The notes: a model not told the origin generated them from the letters alone. 64,000 nucleotides of DNA from CAVQYV01 sp963718295 [NCBI: uncultured Methylomirabilota bacterium] (GCA_963718295.1 CAVQYV010000003.1:434001-498000), one strand, 5' to 3'. Positions 1 to 9,451 are shown, counted from the first letter of the stretch. A program made the numbers and translations.

Positions 1-128
1 GACTCCAGCGCAAGGCCCTGCGCCAGATATCCCTGCAAGCGGAACTCCTCAGGAGATTGCCCTGCTGCCAATGAGGCCAACAGCAACAATGAGGCAAAGG
101 GAGATAGAGATCCAAATAATATCTTCAT
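1..128 (-). CDS. N-terminus of an exported protein, cut by the window edge
   Basis: The minus strand is open from an ATG at 126-128 to the first base. The translation begins MKILFGSLSPFASLLLLASL and continues AAGQSPEEFRLQGYLAQGLALE. A short basic start, a leucine-rich hydrophobic stretch and an Ala-x-Gly-like end look like a signal peptide, so the product is probably exported. Only about 42 residues are visible and no family can be named. No strong ribosome binding site is seen upstream of this ATG, so the start is tentative. Confidence 0.45.
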   Translation of the reverse strand, partial: MKILFGSLSPFASLLLLASLAAGQSPEEFRLQGYLAQGLALE

Positions 129-479
129 TCGGTAAGCACCCATCGGAAGATCTTCAAGGTCGATTCGCCTCCTTTGGCCTGAAGAATGCCTTTCCTTTCA
201 CCCTTTCAGTCAGTTTGGCTCTCACTTCTTGCTACTGAGAGATTCGGAGCAACTTGTGGGAGGGGCTCTCGCACTTTATCGTGGGGGACTATACCATCTA
301 TCGAGAAAGTCCGCAAATGGCACGCCAGACCCTCGTCCCAGGCGGTCGTAGGGAGGGCTTTGCGGAAAGCCGAAGGAAATGGGATTTCCTAATGCCCTTT
401 CATTTGACAACCGGGCCGCAGGCAGGGATAATGAGGCAATTCCAGAACCTACTTTGATTGGGGAAGAGGAGACCCAGAA
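129..479. other. Intergenic region upstream of thiM
   Basis: No convincing gene is seen in this stretch. It separates a leftward partial gene from the rightward thiM gene, so it should hold divergent promoters, but I could not pick a clear -35/-10 pair. The purine-rich GAAGAGGAG before position 480 is the likely ribosome binding site of thiM. I looked for the conserved CUGAGA and ACCUGAUC blocks of a TPP riboswitch and did not find them. Confidence 0.5.
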
Positions 480-1298
480 ATGAACGGAATCAATCATCAA
501 ATTGCAGAAGCCTTATCCCGTATTCGGGAGACCAAGCCTCTGGTCCACCACATCACTAACCTGGTGGTGATGAACGACACCGCCAATGTCACCTTGCATG
601 TAGGGGCGTTACCAGTGATGTCCCGTGCACCGGAGGAAGTGGGGGAGATGGTCCGTATGGCCGGGGCCCTGGTACTCAACCCGGGAACCCTCACCACATT
701 CGAGATCGAGTCCATGTTCATCGCAGGCCGGGCTGCGAATGAGCTGGGAATTCCCATCGTGCTGGATCCCGTGGGTGCAGGCGCCACTCGGTTCCGGTTG
801 CAGATGAACGAGCGCCTGCTGGATGAACTTCGGATCTTCATCCTCCGGGGAAATGCGGGCGAGATCGGTGCATTGAGCGGTGTGGGAGGTGAGGTGAAGG
901 GCGTGGAGAGCATAAAAGGGGTGGATGATCCGGCAGCCGTGGCACGAGCCATGGCTCATCAACGACAGATGGTGATCGCTATCGGCGGCAAGCGGGATAT
1001 CCTCTCCGACGGCAAGCGAATCCTGGGGGTCGACAATGGTCACCCCTGGCTGACCACCATTACCGGAACCGGCTGCATGGCCACCACCATGATCGCAGCC
1101 TTTGCCGCCGTGGAGCGGGATTACCTGATCGCAGCAGCCGGAGGCCTGGCCTGCTTCGGCCTGGCGGCAGAAATGGCCTCCCTAAAGGCCAATGGCCCGG
1201 CCAGCTTCAAGCTCGCGCTCCTGGATCAGATCTACCACCTCAGCCCGGAACAGCTTTCCCAGGGCGCACGGGTAGTGGAATTAGACGCGGAGACCTAA
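480..1298 (+). CDS. thiM: Hydroxyethylthiazole kinase
   Basis: This 272-residue protein matches ThiM in length and motifs. ThiM phosphorylates 4-methyl-5-(2-hydroxyethyl)thiazole for thiamine salvage in the cytoplasm. Visible family signatures are KPLVHHITNLVVMNDTAN near the N-terminus, the VLDPVGAGATRFR stretch around residue 95-110, and GTGCMATTMIAAF near residue 195, which holds the nucleotide-binding GTGC motif. The ATG at 480 follows a GAAGAGGAG Shine-Dalgarno. No other thiamine synthesis gene is adjacent, so this is a stand-alone salvage gene. A family of putative thiamine-binding proteins occurs twice near 47 and 50 kb, but no functional link can be drawn from position. Confidence 0.93.
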   Translation: MNGINHQIAEALSRIRETKPLVHHITNLVVMNDTANVTLHVGALPVMSRAPEEVGEMVRMAGALVLNPGTLTTFEIESMFIAGRAANELGIPIVLDPVGAGATRFRLQMNERLLDELRIFILRGNAGEIGALSGVGGEVKGVESIKGVDDPAAVARAMAHQRQMVIAIGGKRDILSDGKRILGVDNGHPWLTTITGTGCMATTMIAAFAAVERDYLIAAAGGLACFGLAAEMASLKANGPASFKLALLDQIYHLSPEQLSQGARVVELDAET

Positions 1299-1330
1299 TG
1301 GAAAAGGAGGACGCAGAACACGATGCCCTC

Positions 1331-1930
1331 TCATTCCCATCCCAGGATCTGCAGGAATTCCATGATCAGTCGATAGGTCAGTCCCCACAAAACGGGCTTC
1401 TCCAAAGTCGGGAGGCGAATGGCAGGGGACTTCATCACCTCATCCTGAAAGCGGAACACGGCTGTCATTCGCGACTGGGGTTCGACCAAACAGTCAAGGG
1501 GAACCCAGAAAGCGTCTCTCACTTCTTCGCTGAGGCGGAGCAAGTCAACCTCTTTGACCCCATAGACAAAGCAGGAGACCCGAATGGGCAGGCGGACGCC
1601 GGCGATGTCAGACAGGCGGCCCAGACATCGGGCCTTTCGAAGATGGATACCAGTCTCCTCTTCTGTTTCCCTCTCTGCTGCGGCCTGGGGGCCGGCGTCA
1701 CTCTCCTCTACCTTCCCTCCGGGAAACCCCAGATCCCCCGACCAGGGATCGGAATCGCGGGCTGCCCGCTCCACAAAGAGGATCTCCAGGCCCGAGGCCG
1801 CCTCGCGCAGAAGGAGCGCCACCGAGGCGTGGGTGCGCTGACCCTGGGGGAGAAGGGTCGGCCTGTGAGAGGTCAGACAATGCTGAATGTCATCAAACGT
1901 GGTGACTCTTCGATTCCGGGTATGTTCCAC
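1331..1930 (-). CDS. Nudix hydrolase, CoA pyrophosphatase (NudL-like)
   Basis: The 199-residue product carries a Nudix box, GGKVEESDAGPQAAAERE followed by TEEETGI, around residues 75-100. The D in place of the usual first Glu, with one extra residue, is the arrangement I associate with the NudL/CoA diphosphatase group, which splits CoA into phosphopantetheine and 3',5'-ADP. The LLRLSEEVRDAFWVPL stretch further on also suits that group. The start is a GTG at 1930, just behind the stop of the upstream minus-strand gene at 1937, so the two are probably co-transcribed. Substrate is inferred from motif style only; another Nudix substrate is possible. Confidence 0.85.
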   Translation of the reverse strand: MEHTRNRRVTTFDDIQHCLTSHRPTLLPQGQRTHASVALLLREAASGLEILFVERAARDSDPWSGDLGFPGGKVEESDAGPQAAAERETEEETGIHLRKARCLGRLSDIAGVRLPIRVSCFVYGVKEVDLLRLSEEVRDAFWVPLDCLVEPQSRMTAVFRFQDEVMKSPAIRLPTLEKPVLWGLTYRLIMEFLQILGWE

Positions 1931-1936
1931 TTGTGG

Positions 1937-2512
1937 TCACTTCTCCACCCTGGGAAGCCTCCCCTGGTCCAGGTATGCCTCTCGTACAGCAAATCTCCAG
2001 CCATCTTCCGTTTTGACAAACTCATCCTCATAAAGGCCCGTGGATATCACTCGCGGCGTGGGCTCCCCCCGCACCTGTCCGAGCAACATCACATAAGTCA
2101 CACCCCGTACCTGGTCAGCGTTTACCCGGGTGAGGATGGTGTTCGTCTGCAAGTGCCTGGTCTGGATTCCCTGATCGGTGAAGTACTTGAGCCGGATCGC
2201 CACATGCTCCCGTAGCTTCGTTCGCGAATCCAGAACGATAGGTTTCTCCGGCAAATGCGCGACCCACCGGCAGTCCTCGGTGAACAGGGAGACGAAGCCC
2301 TCGAGATCCCGGGCGTCTACGGTATAGCTGTATCGATAGATGAGATCCATAATTTCGCTGCGGTCCGGGTCGCTGACGCTTCTGTACTGGGCTCTTTCAC
2401 TCGCCCGGGCCGTGGCATCTGCCGGTCCGTTTTTCGCTTCCGTCCCTTGGTAAGAAATTATCCCTATCACCACTGCCAAGGCGACTGCAGTCACCAGTTT
2501 CAGTTTGCTCAT
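1937..2512 (-). CDS. Exported SnoaL-like (NTF2-fold) protein
   Basis: The 191-residue product begins with a signal peptide (MSKLKLVTAVALAVVIGIIS). After a short linker comes a SnoaL_4-type NTF2-like domain: an N-terminal helix (EIMDLIYRYSYTVDARDLEG), then FVSLFTEDCRW and REHVAIRLKYF, and a beta-rich C-terminus ending WRFAVREAYLDQG. The fold is used by hydroxysteroid isomerases, dehydratases and many proteins without known activity, so no reaction is assigned. The start ATG follows AAAGGAGGA at good spacing. It lies just upstream of the Nudix gene on the same strand and divergent from the hydrolase at 2697. Confidence 0.82.
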   Translation of the reverse strand: MSKLKLVTAVALAVVIGIISYQGTEAKNGPADATARASERAQYRSVSDPDRSEIMDLIYRYSYTVDARDLEGFVSLFTEDCRWVAHLPEKPIVLDSRTKLREHVAIRLKYFTDQGIQTRHLQTNTILTRVNADQVRGVTYVMLLGQVRGEPTPRVISTGLYEDEFVKTEDGWRFAVREAYLDQGRLPRVEK

Positions 2513-2696
2513 GGAGTCCTCCTTTGGATATTTCCTGCCAATGAATGCCGGGCTTGGGTGGCATTTCCACTTGTCCCCGGCCTTTTTCTCGTTTGAATTT
2601 TAGGAGAAAAGCGGTATATGAGTTGAGGGCTGAAAATCCGGGATATGCGAAAACGAATTCGCCATGATCCGAACCACTTGAGAGGAGAGAAAACCC

Positions 2697-3452
2697 ATGA
2701 ATACCTATCGAATCCGGCCGCTGGCGCTTGCCAGCGTCGAAAATGATATGTCCGTTTTCACCTATCGATTTCACTATGGGAGAAAGATCCAGACCCCCTA
2801 CTATATCTGGTACATCGAGGGGGCGGACCAACACATCCTGATCGACACAGGTGCCGACGCCCAGATGGCCAGAGACTTCCGGGGATTCCCTGCCCAGGAT
2901 ATCGCTTCATTTGAGGATGCCCTGGCCAGCCTGGAATTGAAACCAGAGGACATCGATATTGTCATCCAGACTCACCTACAGTGGGACCACTGCGCCAATA
3001 CCGCCAAGTGTAAGAATGCGGAGGTGATCGCCACCGAGACGGAATTGCTCTTTGCCTTGTCTCCCCACCCGATCCTCGCCCCCACCTATCGGAGAGACCT
3101 GCTCAAGGGTCTGGACTTCACCCTCGTGAAGGGCCCCCATGAGGTTGCCCCCGGCATCGAGCTGATCCCCGCCCCTGGCCATACCCCCGGCACCCAGGCG
3201 GTCTCCGTCCAGACGGAGAAGGGCAAGGCGATCCTCACCGGGTTTTGCTCTGTCCGGGAGAATTTCGAGCCGCCGGAGGCGGTGCGGGAGATCCTGCCGG
3301 TGATCGCGCCGGGGATCCACCTCGATGCCGTGGAGGCCTTTGAGACGGCCCTGCGCATCAAGAGCATGGCAGACATCTTGATACCCATGCACGATCCCTC
3401 TTTTATGGGTCAAAAAGAGCATCCCGTAGCTTCTTCGCGAGTTTCAGGCTAA
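2697..3452 (+). CDS. Metallo-beta-lactamase-fold hydrolase, N-acyl homoserine lactonase family
   Basis: The 251-residue protein has the metal-binding motif THLQWDHCAN around residues 95-105 and later HTPGTQ, both typical of the AHL-lactonase (AiiA/AttM-like) branch of the metallo-beta-lactamase fold. The GADAQM and IDTG segments near residue 50 also belong to that branch. Members open lactone rings or hydrolyse other esters; the real substrate cannot be read from sequence. It has no signal peptide, unlike the related gene at 20042-20878, so it is probably cytoplasmic. Its stop overlaps the 3' end of the convergent NHL gene by a few bases. Confidence 0.85.
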   Translation: MNTYRIRPLALASVENDMSVFTYRFHYGRKIQTPYYIWYIEGADQHILIDTGADAQMARDFRGFPAQDIASFEDALASLELKPEDIDIVIQTHLQWDHCANTAKCKNAEVIATETELLFALSPHPILAPTYRRDLLKGLDFTLVKGPHEVAPGIELIPAPGHTPGTQAVSVQTEKGKAILTGFCSVRENFEPPEAVREILPVIAPGIHLDAVEAFETALRIKSMADILIPMHDPSFMGQKEHPVASSRVSG

Positions 3453-4397
3453 TCTCACCAGCTTACGGAAGCTTCGAAGCTCCCGCGGCGGATCGAGCTT
3501 GCTGCCGGCAAAGGCGAAGGAGACCTCCCCTACGTAGATACTGCCGCGGGAGTCAGTCGCGATGCCGTGAGGAGCCCAGAACTGATGGGGTTCGTCCCCG
3601 GGCCGGATGTCGCCCAGGCGCGCCAGGCGCTCTCCCTTCAGATTATAGATGCTCACCCGAGGGCCCAGATTGGGGTACTGCTCATTGATCGGCATCCCCG
3701 GCGCGAGTTCCCCAATGTAGCAAAGCTGCTCCCCACCCCCGCCGAGATGAAGGCCGCAGGGGCGGTGCAGGTTATTCCACTGGGCCATGTATTTCCCCTT
3801 CGAATCGAAAGTCTGAATCCGGTGATTCTCCCGGTCCGCCACATAGACATAACCTTCCTGGTCCACGCAGACACTGTGAACCAGGTTGAACTCTCCGGGG
3901 TCGGAACCGGGCTGACCCCAGGAAAAGAGGTATTTCCCATCTGGCGAATACTTGTGAATCCGGGAATTCCCATACCCATCGGCCACATATAGGTCGCCGG
4001 TCTTGGGATCCAGTGCCACCTTGGTGGGGCGATTGAAGGGCCGTCCTTCTTGAAAAGGGGTCGCCTGACCCGGCGTCCCCAGGGTCAGGAGCAACTTCCC
4101 TTCCGGCGTGAACTTCCGGATTACCTGGGCCAGATCATCTGCGCAATAGAGGCTATCATCCGGGCCGATGGTGATCCCGTGGGGCCGCTGAAATATGCCT
4201 TCCCCCCAGGAGTTGAGGAAGTTGCCCTCTTCATCGAAGATGGTCAGGGGGTGCTCGCCCCGGCAGAACACATAGACGCGGTCCTGGGTGTCGACCGCCA
4301 CGTCCACCACTTCCAGAAAAGACCAGCCACCCGGCAGCTTGGCCCAATCGGTCCGGACCTCATAGATAAAATTGCCACTCCCCATCTGAGTTGTCAT
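3444..4397 (-). CDS. NHL-repeat beta-propeller protein
   Basis: The product consists of consecutive NHL-type blades. Repeated patterns such as FQRPHGITIGPDDSLYCADD, FNRPTKVALDPKTGDLYVAD and FNLVHSVCVDQEGYVYVADR show roughly 45-residue blades each ending in a beta-strand. Such six-bladed propellers bind peptides or act as lyase-type scaffolds; no catalytic function is assigned. I place the start at the internal ATG at 4397 (MTTQMGSGNF), preceded by AAAGGGG, rather than at the upstream ATG at 4439 which overlaps the previous gene's end more closely. No signal peptide is visible. The gene follows the DUF362 gene on the same strand with about 50 bases between, so they likely form an operon. Confidence 0.85.
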   Translation of the reverse strand: MTTQMGSGNFIYEVRTDWAKLPGGWSFLEVVDVAVDTQDRVYVFCRGEHPLTIFDEEGNFLNSWGEGIFQRPHGITIGPDDSLYCADDLAQVIRKFTPEGKLLLTLGTPGQATPFQEGRPFNRPTKVALDPKTGDLYVADGYGNSRIHKYSPDGKYLFSWGQPGSDPGEFNLVHSVCVDQEGYVYVADRENHRIQTFDSKGKYMAQWNNLHRPCGLHLGGGGEQLCYIGELAPGMPINEQYPNLGPRVSIYNLKGERLARLGDIRPGDEPHQFWAPHGIATDSRGSIYVGEVSFAFAGSKLDPPRELRSFRKLVRLA

Positions 4398-4445
4398 CCT
4401 CGGTGCCCCTTTCTTGTCGGATCGAGATCGCCCTCCCATTCCGCT

Positions 4446-5363
4446 CTATCCTGTGTAGACCCCCAGGTCCTGATACTGCCCCTTGCTATCCTGCCGACGC
4501 ATCCTCAGAAACCTGGGCGCCATCTTGTAATGTCGGCGGCAGGCCTCAATCGCCTCGCCCACCACCTGGATCCTGCTTAAATCGCCCTCGCCGAAGCCTC
4601 TATCCCAGAGGTGGTTGAGATAGCGGATGTCATCGAAGTCCGCACCCATGACCTCGGTGCCCACCCGGTCCACGGCCAGAAAATCGGTGCCCGCGACCGC
4701 CATCCGGTGGTCCACCGGCTCTCCATCCACGGGCCCATTGCCCTCCATTCCCTCGAAGCCATCCAGGATCCCCAGGTCGATGTGCAAATGTTGCATCAAG
4801 GTGAAGAGGTTATGGTCGAGGACCCGATTGCCCGCCTCGCTCGGGTGCATCCGGTATTTGTCCATGACCATGATGGATCCCATGATCACATTTTTGGCAG
4901 TCAGGGTTACCCCCACCTGGAGATGGGTCTTTGGCCTGGTGAGGGAGATGATGTAGCTGTTGGAGTCCACCATAATCTGGGCAACCTTCACCGGGTGAGG
5001 CTTCATATCGGGATGGATCACGTAAACCACCTTCCAGGACTCGGGATCATTCAGATCGACGAGTTCAAGGCCATACTGCTTGGCCAATTCCAGGTAATCA
5101 TACTCCCGAAAGCCCCTCGCGGTGGTACCCCAGGTAGCCCCCTCCGCTACCGCGATCCTGCGCTCCCCTCGATCCTTGAGGAATTCCACGACCGCCCGCG
5201 TCGCATCCCGGTGTGTAGCACACAGGGGTATGTAGGTGGAAACGAAGTTGACTTTGATAATCGGACGCCGGCCCTTGAGGTCGATCTCATCGGCAATCAA
5301 CTCCAGGGCTCTTCGAATATTCGCCTTACGGTCATCACCTTTCATTAGGGCCACTCTCGCCAT
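4446..5363 (-). CDS. DUF362 domain protein
   Basis: From the ATG at 5363 the protein reads MARVALMKGDDRKANIRRAL and continues with the family hallmarks KVNFVST, the loop after FLKDRGERRIAVAEG, and SLTRPKTHLQVGVTLTAKNV. The family (COG2006) is of unknown role; some members carry ferredoxin clusters but no Cys-rich ferredoxin motif is present here. The reading frame is open further upstream to 5594, but that extension is low-complexity and arginine-rich and has no matching family sequence, so I chose the start with AGGGGG before it. A second DUF362-family C-terminus lies at the right edge of the window (63591-64000). Confidence 0.82.
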   Translation of the reverse strand: MARVALMKGDDRKANIRRALELIADEIDLKGRRPIIKVNFVSTYIPLCATHRDATRAVVEFLKDRGERRIAVAEGATWGTTARGFREYDYLELAKQYGLELVDLNDPESWKVVYVIHPDMKPHPVKVAQIMVDSNSYIISLTRPKTHLQVGVTLTAKNVIMGSIMVMDKYRMHPSEAGNRVLDHNLFTLMQHLHIDLGILDGFEGMEGNGPVDGEPVDHRMAVAGTDFLAVDRVGTEVMGADFDDIRYLNHLWDRGFGEGDLSRIQVVGEAIEACRRHYKMAPRFLRMRRQDSKGQYQDLGVYTG

Positions 5364-5571
5364 CCTTCTCATCCCCCTACTATCTTCCTCAATGCCGCCC
5401 CCCTTGCAGGTCTTTGGCTGCAAATCCGCAGGCAATCCCTGCATCCCTTCGTCTTGGTCATCACCGGCTCGTGGTCCGCGAGATGCGTCCTGTGGGCGGG
5501 GAGCCTCACTCCCGTCCACATTTTTTGCCGCCGCCCCCAGGAATGCCCACTGGAGCCTTCGCAGCGAAACG

Positions 5572-6437
5572 CTACTCCTTGCCTTGCTTCCCATACTCGA
5601 CCCTATTCTTTCCTTTGTTCTTCGCCGAATACATCAAGGCATCGGCCATCTTAATCAGCTCATCCACCGTGCATTCTCGATCCTCGCAGGTTACCACCCC
5701 GATGCTGAATGTGACGGCTGGCCTCTGGCTCTCATTGGAAAGCGCCTGGAGAACGACCTTCCGAAGTCCGTTCACCACAGCTTTTCCTTGCTCAAACCCG
5801 GTTTCCGGCAGAAGGACTGCGAATTCATCTCCCCCGAGCCTGGCCACGATGTCGCTGAGCCGCAGATTCTCTCTGACCGTGGCGGCAAACAAGCGTAAGA
5901 GCTTGTCGCCTTCGCTGTGCCCGAAATCGTCATTCACCTTCTTGAAGTCGTCCAGGTCGAGATAGGCAAGGGTCACCGGATGATTGTATCGATTGCTCCG
6001 ATAAATCTCGGTGCTGCCCAACTCGTAGAAGTATTTCCCATTCGCCACCCCCGTCAAACTGTCCGCCCTGGATAATTCCTTTTCCCGCTCCAACGCCTTC
6101 TTCAAAGCCGCCAGGGCAAAGGCAACCATGAGAAAATAGCCCAATCCCACTCCCACATCCACACATTCCACAAATGGAGGGAGGCATGTTGCAGGGTTCG
6201 TCCCAACATCAGATCAGTCCCTAACCAGACCATCCCGCTCAGGATAGAGGCTAGAATGCCCCATCCCCTTCCCACAAACCAAGCGAGCACCGAGATGGGA
6301 AGGGAATAGAAAATGGAGACGGCCAACTCCTCCCCGGTGAGGTAATCCATGATTCCCAGTATCGCCAGGAATAGGAGGGCGAACGTGATCAGAAACCACC
6401 TGGACTGCCTATCCAGATATTCGATGACCCTCTTCAT
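5572..6437 (-). pseudogene. Membrane-anchored GGDEF diguanylate cyclase, reading frame broken
   Basis: Two minus-strand frames together make one protein. The first (from 6437) encodes about four hydrophobic segments, beginning MKRVIEYLDRQSRWFLITFA, as in DUF4118-like sensor domains. The second (to 5572) encodes a hydrophobic segment, a linker helix LKKALEREKELSR and a complete GGDEF domain with RLGGDEFAVLLPE and the downstream ATFSIGVV-like TFSIGVVTCE. The active-site GGDEF is intact, so the domain should make cyclic di-GMP if translated. The frames switch between about 6140 and 6171, inside a GTGTGGATGTGGGAGTGGG-like run, by one missing base (or two extra). This could be true decay or an indel in the data. 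Confidence 0.78.
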
Positions 6438-6510
6438 GACTCGGCCTTACCTCCCATGCTGAAGACCTGCCAAAATGGACTTGTTCAGGAATTCTCCATC
6501 CCGGTCAGGG

Positions 6511-6726
6511 TCAGAACCCCTTACCCCTTTTTGTTGGGACCGGTTCATGGGCCTTACGGCCATAGACCCTCTCGTAGGCCTTGCAATACGGACAGAGGCC
6601 TGCCTCGATGCCCTTGACGAACCAGAAGGCGAGCCCTCGCTGTCTCTTCCGGGCATGGCTGCACACCGGGCACTGCAGGCACCGCTCTGCCATCTTCTTG
6701 TCTTTCTCAGTGATCTGTCTTTTCAT
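6511..6726 (-). CDS. Small zinc-ribbon-like protein
   Basis: A 71-residue basic protein with two CxxC pairs, CLQCPVC near residue 17 and LCPYCKAY near residue 45, separated by about 25 residues. This spacing looks like a zinc ribbon. The segment RQRGLAFWFVKGIEAGLCPY lies between the knuckles. No enzymatic domain is present; a nucleic-acid or protein-binding role is only a guess. The ATG at 6726 follows GAGGAGGGG and AAGGGG purine runs. It stands alone, upstream of the broken GGDEF gene on the same strand. Confidence 0.7.
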   Translation of the reverse strand: MKRQITEKDKKMAERCLQCPVCSHARKRQRGLAFWFVKGIEAGLCPYCKAYERVYGRKAHEPVPTKRGKGF

Positions 6727-7039
6727 CGTTTATCCCCTTATCCCCTCCTCGTGGCTTCTTCTTCTAAGATAAATCGCCCCCAAAAGCAATGAAAATCAGA
6801 AATGGCTGAGGCCATTCGGGCCGGGGGGAAATCCTTGGAAAAGAAAAATCCCACCCCCGAGGGCACATCCAATGGATTTAACCGGGGAACTTTCGGGACG
6901 GTCCGGTTGTCTAACCAGACACCAAGAAAAGAGCGGCCCTCTTTCCTCTGATCGATATGGGGCAAAAGCAAATAGCAGACCATTAGGTCCAGCTTCACAT
7001 TCTCCGTCTCACAATTCAAAACGCTAAAGGAGGAGGACC
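6727..7039. other. Intergenic region before the VIT/VWA gene
   Basis: No gene is visible. The region divides a leftward and a rightward gene and should hold both promoters. AAAGGAGGAGG at 7026-7036 is a strong ribosome binding site for the gene at 7040. Confidence 0.5.
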
Positions 7040-9451
7040 ATGAAACCGATCCGCTGCAAATTGGCAACTCTCATCTGGGGCACCCTGCTGTTGATGGCGG
7101 GCCCCGCCGTAACTCAGACCACCCCGGCCCAAGAGCCAGAGGAAGCCGACCGAACCCTCTCTCCCTATTTCTTGGTAAAGAGCGAGGATGCAGAGGTGGA
7201 CGCGCTCCCTCTGAAATCGACCTCTGCCCAAGTGAATGTGGCAGGCGTGATCGCCGATGTGGTGGTCACCCAGGTCTATCAGAATGAGGGCAAGAGGACG
7301 CTGGAGGCGATCTACGTCTTCCCTGGTTCCACCCGGGCTGCAGTCTATGGAATGAAAATGACCATTGGCGAAAGAACCATCGTCGCCGAGATCAAGGAGC
7401 GCGAGCGGGCGAGGCGGGAATACGAACAGGCCAGGCAGGAGGGCAGGAGCGCTTCCCTCTTGGAGCAGCAGCGTCCCAATGTATTTCAGATGAATGTGGC
7501 CAACATATTGCCAGGGGACACCATCAAGGTGGAGTTGAGATATACCGAGCTATTGGTACCGATGGGTGGGATCTATGAGTTTGTCTATCCTACCGTGGTC
7601 GGACCCCGATACTCCAATCAACCCGCCGCGGCGGCCCCGCCCTCGGAGACGTTCGTGAGCCTCAGTCGAACGATGTGGGTACAAAATCCTTACCTGCGCC
7701 AGGGGGAGCCTCCCACCTATTCGTTCCACCTCAGCGCCAACCTAACAGCCGGCCTCCCCATTTCCGAGATCACCTGCCCGTCCCACAAGGCAAGTATCCA
7801 CTATGGCCCCTCCTCCGCTTCCGTAACGCTCCATCCTTCCGAAAAATATGGAGGCAATCGCGATTTCATCCTCAAATATCGCCTGGCAGGCGGCAAGATC
7901 CAGTCTGGGATCCTCCTGTATGAGGGGGAGCGCGAGAAGTTCTTCTTGCTGATGATCCAGCCGCCCCGCCGGATCACGGCCAGTCAGATCCCACCCCGCG
8001 AATATATCTTCATCGTGGATGTCTCGGGATCGATGCATGGCTTCCCGCTGGAGATCTCCAAGAAACTATTGAAGGATTTGATCGGGAATCTCCGGCCCAC
8101 GGACAGGTTCAATGTGTTGCTCTTCGCCGGCGGATCCTCCCTCATGTCCGAACGATCCCTTCCCGCCACCCCTGAGAACATCGCCCGAGCCATTCAGGTG
8201 ATCGAGAACCAGCAGGGTGGAGGGGGCACCGAGCTCTTGCCGGCCCTGAAGCGAGCCCTCGCCTTGCCGAAGATGGAAGGGACCTCCCGCACCATGATCA
8301 TCGCCACCGATGGTTACGTGACCGTAGAGGAGGAGGCCTTCGACCTGATCCGGGATCATCTGGGCGATGCCAACATGTTTGCCTTCGGCATCGGATCTGC
8401 GGTGAACCGGCTCCTCATCGAGGGGATGGCCCGGGTGGGAATGGGAGAGCCCTTCATCATCACCAAGCCCGAAGGCGCGGGCGCCCAGGCAAATCGATTC
8501 CGAGAGATGATTCAGTCGCCAGCGCTGACTCACATCCGGGTGGATTTCGCGGGTTTTGGGGTCTACGAGGTGGAGCCACCGAGCCTTCCCGATGTGTTGG
8601 CAGAGCGCCCGGTCATCGTCTTCGGCAAGTGGCGGGGAAGACCCCAGGGCGAGATCATACTGCGAGGATTGACCGGAGGCCATCCCTACCAGGAAAAGAT
8701 CGAGGTAAGAGGGGAAAAGTCACTCCCTGCCAACTCGGCGCTCCGCTACCTGTGGGCCCGGCATCGCATTGCGGTATTGTCCGATTACAATCACCTGCGC
8801 CCCGATGATAAGAGGGTCAAGGAGGTCACCCGACTGGGCCTGAGCTACAACCTCCTGACCGCTTACACCTCCTTTGTCGCCATCGACACCCAAGTGCGAC
8901 TCGTGGATGGGAAGCCCGTGACCGTCAAGCAGCCCCTCCCCTTGCCGGAGGGCGTCTCCGATTATGCGGTGGGAGGGGAAGGGATGCATACAAAGAGCTT
9001 GCGCGCCCTTGCCCCGAGCATGGCCCTCCGAGGCTCCATCTCCGCCGATCAATCCCTGGCCGCTCAAGGCGCCCGGGAGGAGAATAAGGAGAGAGACAAG
9101 AAGGAGCAGGAGGCCTCCAAGCCAGCCACCCTGCGGGTAGGAAAGATCACGATCCAGGGAGGTTTGTCCAAGGAAGGGGTGGAAAAGGCCATCAAACAAC
9201 AAGTCAACTCGATGGAATCTTGCTTCCTCGAGGCCTGGAAGGAGAAACCGAATCTAACGGGTAAGTTGGTCTTCCTGCTCGCCATCGACGCCGAGGGACA
9301 GGTCGCTCGGGTCCAGGTATCGCAAAAAGAGAGCGAGCTACGGGATCCGGACCTGGAGCAATGCCTCATGCGACAGCTCAAGCAGATACGATTCCCTGCA
9401 CCCTCCAGCGGCAGTCAGGCAACCCTTGTCGTCTCCTTAATCTGGAAGTAA
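7040..9451 (+). CDS. Exported VIT and von Willebrand A domain protein with AgmX/PglI-like C-terminus
   Basis: The 803-residue protein starts with a signal peptide ending near AGPAVTQ. Residues about 45-180 form a VIT domain (STSAQVNVAGVIADVVVTQV, then EAIYVFPGSTRAAVYGMKM). A VWA domain follows, with the MIDAS motif DVSGSMHG near residue 326 and a conserved TDG (ATDGYVTVEE). The last 100 residues (INSMESCFLEAW-like VNSMESCFLEAWKEKPNLTG and VRFPAPSSG-like ending) resemble the AgmX/PglI/TonB C-terminal domain found in deltaproteobacterial envelope proteins. The architecture suggests an envelope adhesion or sensing protein that spans towards the outer membrane; function is inferred. Strong Shine-Dalgarno at 7026-7036. 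Confidence 0.88.
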   Translation: MKPIRCKLATLIWGTLLLMAGPAVTQTTPAQEPEEADRTLSPYFLVKSEDAEVDALPLKSTSAQVNVAGVIADVVVTQVYQNEGKRTLEAIYVFPGSTRAAVYGMKMTIGERTIVAEIKERERARREYEQARQEGRSASLLEQQRPNVFQMNVANILPGDTIKVELRYTELLVPMGGIYEFVYPTVVGPRYSNQPAAAAPPSETFVSLSRTMWVQNPYLRQGEPPTYSFHLSANLTAGLPISEITCPSHKASIHYGPSSASVTLHPSEKYGGNRDFILKYRLAGGKIQSGILLYEGEREKFFLLMIQPPRRITASQIPPREYIFIVDVSGSMHGFPLEISKKLLKDLIGNLRPTDRFNVLLFAGGSSLMSERSLPATPENIARAIQVIENQQGGGGTELLPALKRALALPKMEGTSRTMIIATDGYVTVEEEAFDLIRDHLGDANMFAFGIGSAVNRLLIEGMARVGMGEPFIITKPEGAGAQANRFREMIQSPALTHIRVDFAGFGVYEVEPPSLPDVLAERPVIVFGKWRGRPQGEIILRGLTGGHPYQEKIEVRGEKSLPANSALRYLWARHRIAVLSDYNHLRPDDKRVKEVTRLGLSYNLLTAYTSFVAIDTQVRLVDGKPVTVKQPLPLPEGVSDYAVGGEGMHTKSLRALAPSMALRGSISADQSLAAQGAREENKERDKKEQEASKPATLRVGKITIQGGLSKEGVEKAIKQQVNSMESCFLEAWKEKPNLTGKLVFLLAIDAEGQVARVQVSQKESELRDPDLEQCLMRQLKQIRFPAPSSGSQATLVVSLIWK

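Noticed and set aside
129-479. TPP riboswitch upstream of thiM
   Set aside because: Neither CUGAGA nor the ACCUGAUC-like block is present in the leader.
1298-2215. 305-codon plus-strand frame
   Set aside because: It is antisense to the Nudix and SnoaL-like genes, which have clear family motifs.
2540-2600. Sigma-54 promoter before the lactonase-like gene at 2697
   Set aside because: TGGCATTTCCACTTGT has TG where the -12 GC should be.
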